Source of the DNA: Aequorivita sublithincola DSM 14238
Lineage (GTDB): Bacteria > Bacteroidota > Bacteroidia > Flavobacteriales > Flavobacteriaceae
Direction of reading: 5' to 3'
NCBI RefSeq assembly: GCF_000265385.1
Contig: NC_018013.1
Span: forward strand, 3,330,501-3,394,500
DNA length: 64,000 nt
The notes below the pieces were generated by a model, which saw nothing but the letters and a program-made list of their open reading frames with translations, was not told the origin of the DNA and made no database searches. The translations under genes were made by a program, and so were the position numbers. Shown here piece by piece: positions 1 to 9,526 of this stretch; the first letter of the stretch is position 1, and each line of letters begins with the position of its first letter.

Positions 1-1112
1 ATACTATTGAAGAAGCTATTGAAGACATCCGCAATGGGAAGATAATCATTGTGGTTGACGACGAAAACAGAGAAAATGAAGGAGACTTCATTGCCGCTGC
101 CGAAATGGTTACGCCAGAAATGATAAACTTTATGGCAACCCACGGAAGAGGTCTAATTTGCGCTCCATTAACTGAAGAACGCTGCAACGATCTCGGTTTA
201 AATATGATGGTGGAAAACAACACAGTGCTTCACCACACCCAATTTACAGTTTCAGTAGATTTGATTGGTCACGGTTGTACCACTGGAATTTCAGTTCACG
301 ACCGTTCAAAAACCATAAAAGCGTTGGTTGATGAAAACACAAAAGCTAACGATTTAGGAAGACCGGGACACATTTTTCCACTTCGAGCAAAGGAAGGTGG
401 CGTTTTAAGAAGAACAGGCCATACCGAAGCTGCCATAGACTTAGCGAGACTTGCAGGTTTGAAACCAGCAGGGATTTTGGTTGAAATTTTAAATGAAGAC
501 GGAACAATGGCGCGACTTCCACAGTTAATGAAAGTTGCCAAAAAATTCGATTTAAAACTTATCTCCATTGAAGATTTGGTGAAATACCGAATGGAACACG
601 ATTCCTTGATTGAAAAAAAGGAAGATTTCAAAATAAATACAAAATTTGGAGATTTTAGACTTCGAGCTTACAAACAAACCACAAACGATCAAATTCATAT
701 TGCGCTTACAAAAGGAAATTGGAAAGAAAATGAACCAGTTTTAGTTCGCGTAAACGCGACTTTGGTAAATAGCGATATTCTGGGAACCCTAACAAACAAT
801 GCCGAGCAAAAACTTGATGATATGTTCAACGTTTTGAACAACGAAGGAAAAGGCGCAATTGTTTTCGTGAATCAACAAAGTCAATCGTTGAACCTTTTAA
901 GCCGATTGAAGGAATTAAAAGAAACACAAAAACCAAATGAAATTGCTAAAGCTCCAAGAATAGAGATGGACAGCAAAGATTTCGGGATTGGCGCACAAAT
1001 TCTTCACGATTTAGGAATTCACAAAATACGATTGCTTTCAAATAGTGAGCAAACCAAGCGTGTTGGGATGATTGGGTATGGATTGGAGATTATGGAGTAT
1101 GTGAGCTATTAA
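1..1112 (+). CDS. ribB: RibBA-like: DHBP synthase with degenerate GTP cyclohydrolase II domain (5' partial)
   Basis: The reading frame is open from base 3, so the gene starts outside the window; the GTG at 51 is internal. The first ~190 residues are 3,4-dihydroxy-2-butanone 4-phosphate synthase (riboflavin synthesis from ribulose 5-phosphate): the acidic loop [11 protein letters not shown], the HGRGLIC segment and RxGHTEAA are all present. The rest aligns with GTP cyclohydrolase II ([19 protein letters not shown] near the end), but the zinc cysteines and the QEGRGIGL catalytic loop are gone; the loop reads [11 protein letters not shown] therefore expect only the RibB activity. The gene ends tail-to-tail with the next one, overlapping it by 4 bases. 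Confidence 0.9.
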   Translation, partial: TIEEAIEDIRNGKIIIVVDDENRENEGDFIAAAEMVTPEMINFMATHGRGLICAPLTEERCNDLGLNMMVENNTVLHHTQFTVSVDLIGHGCTTGISVHDRSKTIKALVDENTKANDLGRPGHIFPLRAKEGGVLRRTGHTEAAIDLARLAGLKPAGILVEILNEDGTMARLPQLMKVAKKFDLKLISIEDLVKYRMEHDSLIEKKEDFKINTKFGDFRLRAYKQTTNDQIHIALTKGNWKENEPVLVRVNATLVNSDILGTLTNNAEQKLDDMFNVLNNEGKGAIVFVNQQSQSLNLLSRLKELKETQKPNEIAKAPRIEMDSKDFGIGAQILHDLGIHKIRLLSNSEQTKRVGMIGYGLEIMEYVSY

Positions 1113-2239
1113 TTAGCAAGCCGCTCCCTAACCCATTTTGCATCTTCTTTTTCAAAAAGAAACTTGATTATTTCATAAGTTTCTTGAATATCCTTTTTTT
1201 CGTTTTTCTTAAACTTCTTATACAAATCTGGATATTTCTCTTCTAGTAATCTAGTCATGTTTTCTCTTTTCACTGGATAAAACTTTCCATCGGCTAGGTT
1301 AAAAATTATTGGGCGTCTTGATTTTACATATTTATACCCTGAACGTCCTTTTGCAATAGTATATGCAGTTATATAATCGTCTGCAATGAAATCTTCTGTA
1401 AAGAGCAGAAAATTATCGATATGGTATGTTTTTATAAAATAATCTGAATTGTTATAAAAACTTGAGTTCAGATAAAAACTCTCACCATTAAAATATGAAA
1501 AATATTCACAAGGCATTTCATTAGCGTCTGTAATCTCAATAGTCTTGCTGCCTTTATTCTTTGATTTATCTTTAATATTGAATTTTAAACTAACATCTGG
1601 TAAATTGTTAGCCAATTCAGCATAGGTTTTATAAAATCCCGGAGTGGGCTTTTGGGTTAGAATCGTTGGTTCTTCTATATATGCCAATTTTATTGGTCTC
1701 CCAGTTTTAGAAACATCAATTTTAGTTGAGATTAAATCAATTGACTCGAATAAAATTCCTGCCAAGTGACCAATATTACCGATTGTAGCGTCAAACGTAT
1801 TCCTTTTGGATGTAATGGAATAACTATAAATCAAGCTATAAAGACCTTCCCTTTCCTTTTTCAAAACATCAAATTGAAAGTTTAAATCGCCTACTTCAAC
1901 TAAAAATTTTGGATCTTCTTTGATGAATAAATCATTAACCCTTATTGTTACTGGAATTTTAGAATTTTCAAAAGGAAACATTCGTTTAAAAAAATCTCCT
2001 AATTCATTTTTTAAGGAGCTTTCAAATTTTAAAGGAACTGGGTAATTGTAAATTCCATACTGGGCAATACCAATATATTCGTTGTAGAGTCTGTTATCTA
2101 TAACATCTTCCACATAGAAGTTTAATGTATGTACCTTTTTAAGTCCGTAAAAGAGGGAATCTAACTTTATGGTTACTGCTTCTTGGGAAAAAGAATTTAT
2201 TGAAAAGAATAAAATAATATATAGAAGTAGTTTCTTCAT
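1109..2239 (-). CDS. Secreted protein of unknown function
   Basis: A 376-residue protein with a clear N-terminal signal peptide (MKKLLLYIILFFSINSFSQ) ending in the SFSQ/A cleavage pattern common in Flavobacteriaceae. The mature part is rich in aromatic and charged residues and has no motif I can assign; there is no lipobox cysteine and no T9SS sorting domain, so it is probably periplasmic. It lies just downstream of the aminotransferase gene on the same strand and overlaps the 3' end of the riboflavin gene. Function unknown. Confidence 0.75.
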   Translation of the reverse strand: MKKLLLYIILFFSINSFSQEAVTIKLDSLFYGLKKVHTLNFYVEDVIDNRLYNEYIGIAQYGIYNYPVPLKFESSLKNELGDFFKRMFPFENSKIPVTIRVNDLFIKEDPKFLVEVGDLNFQFDVLKKEREGLYSLIYSYSITSKRNTFDATIGNIGHLAGILFESIDLISTKIDVSKTGRPIKLAYIEEPTILTQKPTPGFYKTYAELANNLPDVSLKFNIKDKSKNKGSKTIEITDANEMPCEYFSYFNGESFYLNSSFYNNSDYFIKTYHIDNFLLFTEDFIADDYITAYTIAKGRSGYKYVKSRRPIIFNLADGKFYPVKRENMTRLLEEKYPDLYKKFKKNEKKDIQETYEIIKFLFEKEDAKWVRERLAN

Positions 2240-2254
2240 TAATAAAGGTATCTA

Positions 2255-3451
2255 TTATGAAAGAATGGAATTAATAGCGTTTTTCATAGCTTCTGCCCTA
2301 TCGCTAACTTGTATTTCTGTCCAACCAATTTTTATCAACGAGGAAATTGTTCGGCTCATAACAGCATCGCTTTTTGAAAAGTCTGTGTTATTTAAATCCT
2401 GCATTTGGTTTTTTACTTCGGAAGAAAGATTTCCTAAAGATTTTAAATTTCGCAAATGTTCCCAACCGTTTATATAGTGCCAATTGTTAGTGTACCAATA
2501 GAAACAAGCATCTACGCCAGCTTCAGACAAAGCTTTGTGTGCTTTTTTGGTTAACTCTTCAGTTGGAAGGAAAAAATTCAGAAACGAATAATTTTCTACG
2601 CCACCTTCGGGAACTCTTCTGAAAGTAACACCTTCAACTGTTTCCAAAGCTTTACGAAGTATTGAATAATTCTGTTTTTGAGTTTTTAAAATTTCATCTA
2701 ATTTATTGAGCTGTGCTACGCCAACAGCAGCATTCAATTCAGAAATGCGGAAATTATATCCTAAAAAAGGATGGGTTTCTGCTCCACGGTCTTTGCCAAC
2801 ATGGTCGTGACCGTGATCTTGATAATGATCTGCGTTTAGTGCATACTTTTCATTATTTGTAATAATTGCCCCACCTTCACCACAAGTGATGGTTTTTACA
2901 TAATCAAACGAAAAGCAACCTAAATCGCCGTAGCTTCCAAGAGGTTTTCCATCGTAAGTTCCTCCGATTGCTTGACAAGCGTCTTCTAAAAGTATTAAAT
3001 TATGCTTTTCGCAAATTGTCTTCAACGCTTTTAAATCTGCCATAGAACCGCACATATGTACTGGCATAACGCATTTGGTTTTTGAAGTGATAGCTGCTTC
3101 CACCGCTTTTGGACTTAGCGTTAAAGTATCATCAATATCTACCAAAATCGGTACTGCCCCCAAAGCTAAAATAGATTCAAAACTCGCCACAAAAGTGAAG
3201 GTTGGCATAATAACCTCATCGCCTGCTCCAATGCCTGCAGAAGACAAAGCTACTGTTAAAGCAGCCGTTCCGCTGGAAACTAATTGGCAATATTCTAAGC
3301 CCATTCTTTTGGCAAAAGCTGTTTCAAATTCTTTAGCTTTCCAGTGGTTGTTACGCATCCCGTCAAAACCGTAACGCATCAAAACACCAGTTTCTAATAC
3401 TTCGTTTACTTGCTTGCGCTCTTCGGCGCCAAAAATTTCAAATCCAGGCAT
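2255..3451 (-). CDS. DegT/DnrJ/EryC1/StrS-family PLP-dependent aminotransferase
   Basis: 398 residues, the usual length for sugar aminotransferases of this family, which transfer an amino group to a nucleotide-linked keto sugar or related carbonyl using pyridoxal phosphate. The segment SSGTAALTVAL (about 59-69) binds the phosphate, LLEDACQAIGG (about 154-164) carries the aspartate that contacts the pyridine nitrogen, and FSFDYVKTITCGEGGA has the Schiff-base lysine at about 186. No other surface-sugar genes are adjacent, so the substrate cannot be inferred. The start is the ATG at 3451; a short AT-rich spacer precedes it. Confidence 0.87.
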   Translation of the reverse strand: MPGFEIFGAEERKQVNEVLETGVLMRYGFDGMRNNHWKAKEFETAFAKRMGLEYCQLVSSGTAALTVALSSAGIGAGDEVIMPTFTFVASFESILALGAVPILVDIDDTLTLSPKAVEAAITSKTKCVMPVHMCGSMADLKALKTICEKHNLILLEDACQAIGGTYDGKPLGSYGDLGCFSFDYVKTITCGEGGAIITNNEKYALNADHYQDHGHDHVGKDRGAETHPFLGYNFRISELNAAVGVAQLNKLDEILKTQKQNYSILRKALETVEGVTFRRVPEGGVENYSFLNFFLPTEELTKKAHKALSEAGVDACFYWYTNNWHYINGWEHLRNLKSLGNLSSEVKNQMQDLNNTDFSKSDAVMSRTISSLIKIGWTEIQVSDRAEAMKNAINSILS

Positions 3452-3562
3452 TTTTTATTTTTTATTATTATTTTTTATTTCCTATTACATCTTTAACCAA
3501 GATGATTGCCCAAGGTAAGAGTTGCGTATTCAGCTGAGAACTATGCTATTTAATTTAAAAAA

Positions 3563-4201
3563 TTAATCCAAGTCAATTATAAGTTCTTCAACGCCGCGAC
3601 GTACTTTTTTAAGGTCTTTAAAAAAATCTGATTCATCGCGATAGCCTACAGGCATAACGATAACAGATTCTAGTCCTCGTTTATCTAATTCGAGAAACTG
3701 GTCGTATTTTTCTGGTTCAAAACCTTCCATTGGGCAAGCATCTATTTCTTCAACAGCGCAAACTGTTAGTAGCGCTCCCAAAGTTAAATAAAGTTGATTT
3801 ATCATCCAATCGCGAATCTCTTGGCTGTTTTTCTCTGTGAAAGATGCAATCAAATTCTTTTCAAAAGGTTCTAAAATTGTTCGTGGCGTATTGCGGGTTC
3901 CTTCAACCCTTTTAAAATGATCTAAAATAAAATCTTCATTAATTTTACTCTCTATACATAAAATAAGTAAATGAGATGCATCGCGAACTTGCGTTTGATG
4001 GTATGTAAACGGCATTAACTTCTCTTTTAATTCGGGCTTGCTTATCACAACCAATTTTAAAGGTTGTAAGCCAAAAGAAGTTGCTGTAAGATTAAAAGTT
4101 TCCTTTAAAATAGTTAGCTTTTCTTCGGTAAGAATTTTTGAAGCATCAAATCTTTTTGTTGCGTAACGCCATTGCAACTTTTCAATAGTATTAGAAGACA
4201 T
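3563..4201 (-). CDS. Nitroreductase-family FMN oxidoreductase (NfsB-like)
   Basis: 212 residues, matching the NfsB/dihydropteridine reductase type of nitroreductase that uses FMN and NAD(P)H to reduce nitro compounds and quinones. The N-terminal WRYATKRFD is the typical FMN phosphate-binding segment, followed by TSFGLQPLKLVVIS and, near the C-terminus, the glycine-containing VMPVGYRDESD. It is preceded by an AT-rich gap and is not obviously in an operon. Physiological substrate unknown; the family assignment is firm. Confidence 0.88.
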   Translation of the reverse strand: MSSNTIEKLQWRYATKRFDASKILTEEKLTILKETFNLTATSFGLQPLKLVVISKPELKEKLMPFTYHQTQVRDASHLLILCIESKINEDFILDHFKRVEGTRNTPRTILEPFEKNLIASFTEKNSQEIRDWMINQLYLTLGALLTVCAVEEIDACPMEGFEPEKYDQFLELDKRGLESVIVMPVGYRDESDFFKDLKKVRRGVEELIIDLD

Positions 4202-4311
4202 TTATAAAAACGAATTAGTATTAGATGCAAAAATAGCGATAAAAATATTGAACTTTTACCGCTTCATTTACTACTAATTAAACAACTCAAATTACTTAAA
4301 GTCTCAGCGAT

Positions 4312-4449
4312 TCATAATTTTAAAAATTTTATGGTTTTCAATACTTTGTTGTCTAAAAGAATTTTCAATTCATATTTACCTTGCTTAAGATGATCGATGC
4401 TCATATAAATAACATCGTCTTTTTTATTTTTTTCAAGGGAATTTTTCAT
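4312..4449 (-). CDS. Small ORF resembling a stand-alone T9SS sorting-domain tail
   Basis: A 45-residue open frame with ATG at 4449 and TGA at 4312. The second half (SIDHLKQGKYELKILLDNK, then VLKTIKFLK) follows the same pattern as the last 25 residues of the T9SS cargo protein encoded at 44710-45615 (DLKSGIYFMKIFENDQVIKT). It has no signal peptide. It could be a real micro-protein, or the surviving 3' end of a lost secreted-protein gene. The coding potential rests only on the pattern match. Confidence 0.4.
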   Translation of the reverse strand: MKNSLEKNKKDDVIYMSIDHLKQGKYELKILLDNKVLKTIKFLKL

Positions 4450-4566
4450 TGATTAAGCCTTTTACTCTTATCAAATTTATAAAGAAAGAAAATTGAAGGA
4501 TGTTACAGATGTTCCAAAACATAGAAGAAATGTTTCAGAAGAACAGATTAGGCTATTTAATAGGAT

Positions 4567-7500
4567 TTAAAGATTGTTCGAAAGATATTCATTTGGGGTA
4601 CAGCCATACGTTTCCTTGAAACATTTACCAAAATAAGAAGGTGTATTGAATCCAACTTGGTAGGCAATTTCTGAAACGTTCGCATCTGATTTTCTAAGTA
4701 AATCTACAGCCAATTTTAAACGCTGTGAACGTATAAACTCGCTAGTAGACATTCCTGTAATTGCTTTTAATTTTCGGTGAAGTTGAGTGCGACTCATCAG
4801 CATTAGTTTTCCAAAACTATCACTCGTGAATTCGGAATTAGTTATATGGCCATCCAATACTTTCTGTAAACGTATTAAGAAATCACTTTCGGTTGAAGTA
4901 ATTGCCATCTCTGGATTGATGCTAAGAGTTTTACTGAAATGCTTTTGCAGGTTTCTTCTGTTTTCAATAAGTTTTTCGACCCTGATTTTTAGTTTTTCAC
5001 TGCTGAAAGGCTTCGTTACATAAACATCGGCTCCTGTTTTTATGCCTTCAATTTCGTTTTCTTCGCCAACCTTTGCGGTGAGAAGAATAATTGGGATGTG
5101 GCTAGTAAGTTCGTTTTTTTTAAGCGTGTTGCATAGCTCAATGCCATCTACTACAGGCATCATTATGTCGCTGATAATTAGATCTGGGAGATCTTTTAAC
5201 GCTTTCTCTACACCTATCTTTCCGTTTTCAGCTTCAGAAACTTGATAGTTATATTTAAATATTGAACTAATAAACGCTCGAATATCAGCTTCGTCTTCAA
5301 CAATCAAAAGCAGTGGTTTTTCTTTGTTTGAAATATTAATCGTTTGTACTATTTCGGTTTCAGTTATAGCCTCTTCATTAGTAATTATAACCTCATCTTC
5401 AAAAGCTTCTTTATTTATAGGAAGCGAAACCGTAAACTGAATCCTGTCATCATCAATATTATTAGCAATAATACTTCCTTTGGAAAGTGCAATCAATTCT
5501 CTAACTAAGGCCAAACCAACCCCTACACCTTCTGAAAGTTTATTGTCCTGATAAAAACGTTGAAATAGTTTACTTAAATCTTTTTTGCTTATACTATCAC
5601 TTTCGTTTATAACTGAGAGCACCAACATTCCTTCTTGTTTGTTTGCTTCAAAAACAATGATGCTATCTATAGGTGCGTATTTTACCGCGTTCGAAAAAAG
5701 ATTTGAAGTCACTTTTTCTATAATGTCCTTATCAAACCAAACACTATTTAAATCGTTGATTTTACTAGAAATAGTTATCCGCTTTTGATTTGCTTTATAT
5801 TGAAATGCACTAACAATCTGTTTAAGCAATACCGAAAGGTTTCCTTGTTGTATGGCTAATTTTCGCTGTCCTGAATCTATCATAGACAATTCGAGCATTT
5901 GATCTACCAAATTTAGCAGCCGTTCTGCATTTTGTTTAACTAGGGACAGTTCCATTTTATCTCGTTCAGAGATTTCTGGTTTCGCCAATTGATTGTCAAT
6001 AGGCCCAGAAATAAGGGTTAATGGCGTTCTAAATTCGTGCGAAATATTTGTGTAAAGCTTAGTTTTTAATTCATCCAGTTTTTTAAGTCTTGCCGTTTCC
6101 TCGAGCTCCAGTTGCAACTGGGTTTTTATTTCCCAACGCCATTTTAGATATCTGTAGAGGTAAAATGCAAACGAAAGAAACAACAATAAATAAAAGACTT
6201 TTGCCAAGTTTGTGGTGTACCAAGGCTTCAAAATTGTGAATGAATAGGTTGCAGGCTCCATATTCCAAACGCCATCATAATTGCTAGAAATTACTTGAAA
6301 TTCATAATCATTTGGCGGGAGGTTGGTGTAATGTGCAAGATTGGTATTTCCAGCGGCAATCCAATCTGCATCGTTGTTTATGAGTTTATATCTATATTCG
6401 TTGCGCTCTGGCTGCGAAAAATGTAATGAGGAAAACGTAAATGTTAACGTATTTTCATCATATTTAAGGTTTTGATTTGGTGTGAGATTTCGACTTTTGT
6501 TAAAAACATCAAATCCTGAAATAACAGTTTTTGGTTGTATTGGATTAAACGATAATTGATTCGGATTAAACCAATTAATCCCTGCCAAACCGCCAAAATA
6601 TAGCATGCCATTTTTGTCTTTAAAATAAGCACCTGTATTGAACTCAAAAGCCTGCAAGCCATCATAATTACTATAGTTATCAATGACTGAAATAGAATTC
6701 TCTTCAAATTTTAGTTTTGAAATACCTTTATTGCTGCTTATCCATAAATACCCTTCGTTATCTGGGAGAATTCCGTAAATAACATTGTTTGGCAAACCTT
6801 CTGCAGTTTTATATTTTTTAATGGCTTTTTCTTGTTTACCAGCAGTTATGGCATTGGTATTAAGAATTTGCAGTCCGTCGCCGTTTGTTCCTATTAGAAG
6901 ATCAGAACCATTAAAATAAAGTGATTTTATATTGCCATTTACAATTTCAACATTTTCAATACTATTAGTTTGGGTATTTAATTTAAAAAGACCGTCAGTT
7001 TCTGTGCCTATCCATAGTTCACCCTCCTTTCCTTGTTCAACTGTTCTAATATTATTGGTAGAGAGGTTTGAATTTTCTATTGTGAATTGCTGAATAATTC
7101 CTTTGTTTTTATCAAACTGAAGCAAACCGTGATCTCTTGTACAAAGCCACAATGCTCCGTTTTTATCTTTATAAATTTTCCAAATTGTGAATAAAGCAGT
7201 TTCTTTAAAAGAAGTTATTTTCCCTTTGGCATCCATCATTTGCAAACCGTGTGTTTGATGCCCTATCCAAAGTATTCGTTCATCAAACAATAAACTCATA
7301 ATTCTATCTCCCAAAAGATCTGAATTCTGAGTAGTGTAGGTGTAAAAATCTTGTTTATCTATATTAAAACGAGTCAATCCTTTTCCTGAAGTTCCTACCC
7401 AAGTATTATTTTCAGTATCATTTGTAATCGCTCTAATAACGTCCACATTCACGTTTAACGGCACTTGATCGTTAGTAAGCACATTGAACTTTATCAAGTA

Positions 7501-8475
7501 TTCGTCATAATAACTCAACCCAGTTCCGTCAGTACCTAGCCAAACGGTTCCTGTATTATCTTCAAACAAAGACAGTACATCGTTATAGTGCAAGGCATAA
7601 GGATTGTTTTTATTTTCAGTGAAGTTTTGAATGGTTTGTTTTTCAAAATTTACCAAATAAACACCGCGTCCGTAGGTAGCAATCCACAGCTGGTTACGCT
7701 TATCAACTAAAAGGTCTTGAATAATTAAATCTTCAGGTATTTCTGCATTTTTAAAACCTTTAAACTGACTAAAATCTGCCTCGTTTCGTTGCTTTATAAA
7801 AAGTCCTTTTCCGTAACTTCCCAAGTAAAAAGTATTGTTTTGAGACTGAGTAATAGTACTGAAGTTCGTCTCAGGCCTAATTGGTTGAAATTCATAGCTA
7901 TCATTATTAATTATGAAGAAACCATTGTCTGTAGTAGCCAAGATGGTATTGTTGTATAATTCAAGAAAATCATAAATAGTGCGTTTGGAATCTTCTGGTT
8001 TTAAAAATTGAAGCGTATCGCCATTCTTATGGTTGATTTTATAAATACCATTTTCATAAGTTCCCAAATAATAGTTGAAAGCTTCATCTTGAATAAGTGT
8101 ACTCACATTATTGACACTTTTAATAGCTTTGAAATTAACGTTTTCTGGATTGTATTTTTCTAATCTTCCTGAATTTGAAACTATCCAAAGATCGCCGTCC
8201 TTTGCTACATATATTTCACCAAGCTTGCTAAAAGTGGGGCGTGTTACGTCTTCAAATTGAATGTCAAAATGTGTAAAAGCACGACCGTCATACTTATTGA
8301 GTCCGTCTTGTGTTGCGAACCACATATATCCAGTGCTATCTTGAGCAATGCTCACCACGCTGTTTTGCGACAGTCCCTGCTCAACGGTAAGTTCCCGAAA
8401 CGCCACTTGCTTATTGTTTTGTGAAAGGGCAAAACAAGGTAGCATTAAAAGAAATAGCAGCTTTAAAGGATTCAT
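4567..8475 (-). CDS. Hybrid two-component sensor/response regulator (HTCS) with AraC-type output
   Basis: 1302 residues in the classic Bacteroidota HTCS order. After a signal peptide come repeated propeller blades with motifs such as LWIATYGRGVYL and VWLGTDGTGL, a Y_Y_Y domain ending near 750, one membrane helix (about 755-780), a HisKA segment SHEFRTPLTLISGP (His near 814), an HATPase domain with N box NLFSNAVKYAP and GVGVGLALVREL, a receiver domain (DLIISDIMMP, Asp near 1100) and a C-terminal AraC HTH domain ending NTPSYFGKCFKETYG. Such proteins sense a periplasmic ligand, often an oligosaccharide, and activate adjacent uptake genes, but no polysaccharide locus is adjacent here. The G1 box is unusual (NESDSIS instead of DNGIGI). 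Confidence 0.93.
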   Translation of the reverse strand: MNPLKLLFLLMLPCFALSQNNKQVAFRELTVEQGLSQNSVVSIAQDSTGYMWFATQDGLNKYDGRAFTHFDIQFEDVTRPTFSKLGEIYVAKDGDLWIVSNSGRLEKYNPENVNFKAIKSVNNVSTLIQDEAFNYYLGTYENGIYKINHKNGDTLQFLKPEDSKRTIYDFLELYNNTILATTDNGFFIINNDSYEFQPIRPETNFSTITQSQNNTFYLGSYGKGLFIKQRNEADFSQFKGFKNAEIPEDLIIQDLLVDKRNQLWIATYGRGVYLVNFEKQTIQNFTENKNNPYALHYNDVLSLFEDNTGTVWLGTDGTGLSYYDEYLIKFNVLTNDQVPLNVNVDVIRAITNDTENNTWVGTSGKGLTRFNIDKQDFYTYTTQNSDLLGDRIMSLLFDERILWIGHQTHGLQMMDAKGKITSFKETALFTIWKIYKDKNGALWLCTRDHGLLQFDKNKGIIQQFTIENSNLSTNNIRTVEQGKEGELWIGTETDGLFKLNTQTNSIENVEIVNGNIKSLYFNGSDLLIGTNGDGLQILNTNAITAGKQEKAIKKYKTAEGLPNNVIYGILPDNEGYLWISSNKGISKLKFEENSISVIDNYSNYDGLQAFEFNTGAYFKDKNGMLYFGGLAGINWFNPNQLSFNPIQPKTVISGFDVFNKSRNLTPNQNLKYDENTLTFTFSSLHFSQPERNEYRYKLINNDADWIAAGNTNLAHYTNLPPNDYEFQVISSNYDGVWNMEPATYSFTILKPWYTTNLAKVFYLLLFLSFAFYLYRYLKWRWEIKTQLQLELEETARLKKLDELKTKLYTNISHEFRTPLTLISGPIDNQLAKPEISERDKMELSLVKQNAERLLNLVDQMLELSMIDSGQRKLAIQQGNLSVLLKQIVSAFQYKANQKRITISSKINDLNSVWFDKDIIEKVTSNLFSNAVKYAPIDSIIVFEANKQEGMLVLSVINESDSISKKDLSKLFQRFYQDNKLSEGVGVGLALVRELIALSKGSIIANNIDDDRIQFTVSLPINKEAFEDEVIITNEEAITETEIVQTINISNKEKPLLLIVEDEADIRAFISSIFKYNYQVSEAENGKIGVEKALKDLPDLIISDIMMPVVDGIELCNTLKKNELTSHIPIILLTAKVGEENEIEGIKTGADVYVTKPFSSEKLKIRVEKLIENRRNLQKHFSKTLSINPEMAITSTESDFLIRLQKVLDGHITNSEFTSDSFGKLMLMSRTQLHRKLKAITGMSTSEFIRSQRLKLAVDLLRKSDANVSEIAYQVGFNTPSYFGKCFKETYGCTPNEYLSNNL

Positions 8476-8645
8476 TTTGGGGTTGGTTTGCAGCTTAAAA
8501 ATACTAAAAATATTTCAGTCAAAGTTACTGCCAAATCAGATGTGGTTCCAACTAACTTATATGAGGCTTTAATACAGATTTAATTATGATTATTTTTAAA
8601 AAACAAAAACATTTAAAAAGCAATAGGATATTTGAAAAAGCTTTT

Positions 8646-8653
8646 TATATTTG
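8646..8653 (+). promoter_or_regulatory. -7 box (TATATTTG) upstream of tRNA-Ser
   Basis: TATATTTG matches the Bacteroidota primary-sigma -7 consensus TAnnTTTG and lies 38 bases before the mature tRNA. I see no well-spaced TTG -33 element, so this is a half-supported promoter. Confidence 0.45.
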
Positions 8654-8691
8654 CACCCGCATTAAGGCAAATAGCTTTATGAGGCACTCAA

Positions 8692-8776
8692 GGAGAAATG
8701 GCAGAGTGGTCGAATGCGGCAGTCTTGAAAACTGTTGAGGGTCACACCTCCGGGGGTTCGAATCCCTCTTTCTCCG
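8692..8776 (+). tRNA. tRNA-Ser (anticodon UGA)
   Basis: An 85-base type II (long variable arm) tRNA. The acceptor stem GGAGAAA (8692-8698) pairs with TTTCTCC (8769-8775), the anticodon loop is CTTGAAA with anticodon TGA, and the T-loop is GGTTCGAATCC. The variable arm (GAGGGTCACACCTC region) fits serine. The CCA end is not encoded. It is an isolated tRNA gene between the HTCS gene and the RteC/DUF5675 cassette. Confidence 0.95.
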
Positions 8777-8783
8777 CAAAAGG

Positions 8784-8817
8784 AAACCCACGACTTTTTT
8801 AGTCGTGGGTTTTTTAT
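8784..8817 (+). terminator. Rho-independent terminator after tRNA-Ser
   Basis: Perfect stem CCCACGACT/AGTCGTGGG with a five-T loop, A-rich on the left and followed by a T run (GTTTTTTATTT). It would end the tRNA transcript. Confidence 0.85.
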
Positions 8818-8828
8818 TTATTGTAACG

Positions 8829-8899
8829 ACTCAAGCCCCTTCGGCTTGAAAGGAGTGGAAATAAATTAAAAACCTAGCATCGTCTTTTTCTGACGATGC
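8829..8899. other. Two small hairpins downstream of the tRNA terminator
   Basis: CAAGCC-CCTTC-GGCTTG (from about 8831) and GCATCGTC (8877-8884) pairing with GACGATGC (8892-8899) form two consecutive stem-loops. Neither is followed by a proper T run on the plus strand. They could belong to a terminator region for the minus-strand cassette ending at 9064, or be remnants left by insertions behind the tRNA. Confidence 0.35.
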
Positions 8900-9063
8900 G
8901 TGGGTTTCTATGCTTGTCCAGGATTTCCTATTGGGATCAATTTATTAATCCCTCATAAAAGACATCTTAGGTAGATTCAATTTCTAATTAAACTGAACAA
9001 ATGTATTTTAATTAATAAAAAACTTAGTTGAAAGATGGAATTGGTATGCGTTTAAGCTAAAAA

Positions 9064-9291
9064 TTAGTTTCTGTCTTTCATTTTTGGTTTGCGATATATG
9101 TGACATGTTATAAGAATATCTAATAGTTTGAATAATTTTTTCAAAAGCAAAGTAATTACAAAACTAACCGTCGCACCAACTATAGCTAGAATACAAGTTG
9201 TTAATAGCTGTTCTACACCAATATTTGGTAGCAGAGATGCTAAGGTGCCACCGGCAGTACCGGCGAGAATTGGAGCGTTTTTAAAATCCAT
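9064..9291 (-). CDS. Small membrane protein (75 aa), holin-like in size and layout
   Basis: I place the start at the ATG at 9291, where the protein begins MDFKNAPILAGTAGG and overlaps the upstream gene by 11 bases; the frame is open further upstream, but those residues look non-coding. One or two hydrophobic segments (about 20-57, TCILAIVGATVSFVITLLL) are followed by a basic tail. Last gene of a four-gene minus-strand cassette with a DUF5675 protein. The holin comparison rests only on size and context. Confidence 0.6.
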   Translation of the reverse strand: MDFKNAPILAGTAGGTLASLLPNIGVEQLLTTCILAIVGATVSFVITLLLKKLFKLLDILITCHIYRKPKMKDRN

Positions 9292-9526
9292 CGTTTTGGG
9301 GATTAGGATGTTTGTTTTCCGTTTTATCGTCCATGGCAACCTGACTGATAGCGGTGGCAACCGTTCCAGCTTCCACAAGATATGTGAATATGCTATATAG
9401 CCACATCGGGATATTTATTGGAGCTACTGCCAAAGCCCCCCCGATTGTGGGTAAAGCTTTTGGCCAATTTCTCATTTGCTTGAAAAATTTAGGTGTGGGT
9501 CTGCTGTATCTTTCTAAGATATTCAT
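9281..9526 (-). CDS. Small membrane protein (81 aa) of the DUF5675 cassette
   Basis: Starts at the ATG at 9526 inside the end of the DUF5675 gene (38-base overlap). The N-terminus is basic and proline-rich (SRPTPKFFKQMRNWPKALP), then a glycine/alanine-rich hydrophobic stretch (IGGALAVAPINIPMWLYSIF) and a second (VEAGTVATAISQVAM), ending in a hydrophilic tail. I recall similarly built short proteins beside DUF5675 genes in other Bacteroidota, without a known function. Confidence 0.65.
   Translation of the reverse strand: MNILERYSRPTPKFFKQMRNWPKALPTIGGALAVAPINIPMWLYSIFTYLVEAGTVATAISQVAMDDKTENKHPNPQNDGF

Noticed and set aside
6083..6268. Short open frames inside the HTCS, SusC and LigD genes on either strand
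   Set aside because: They lie entirely within well-supported genes, have no coding character and show no domain; they are frame shadows.
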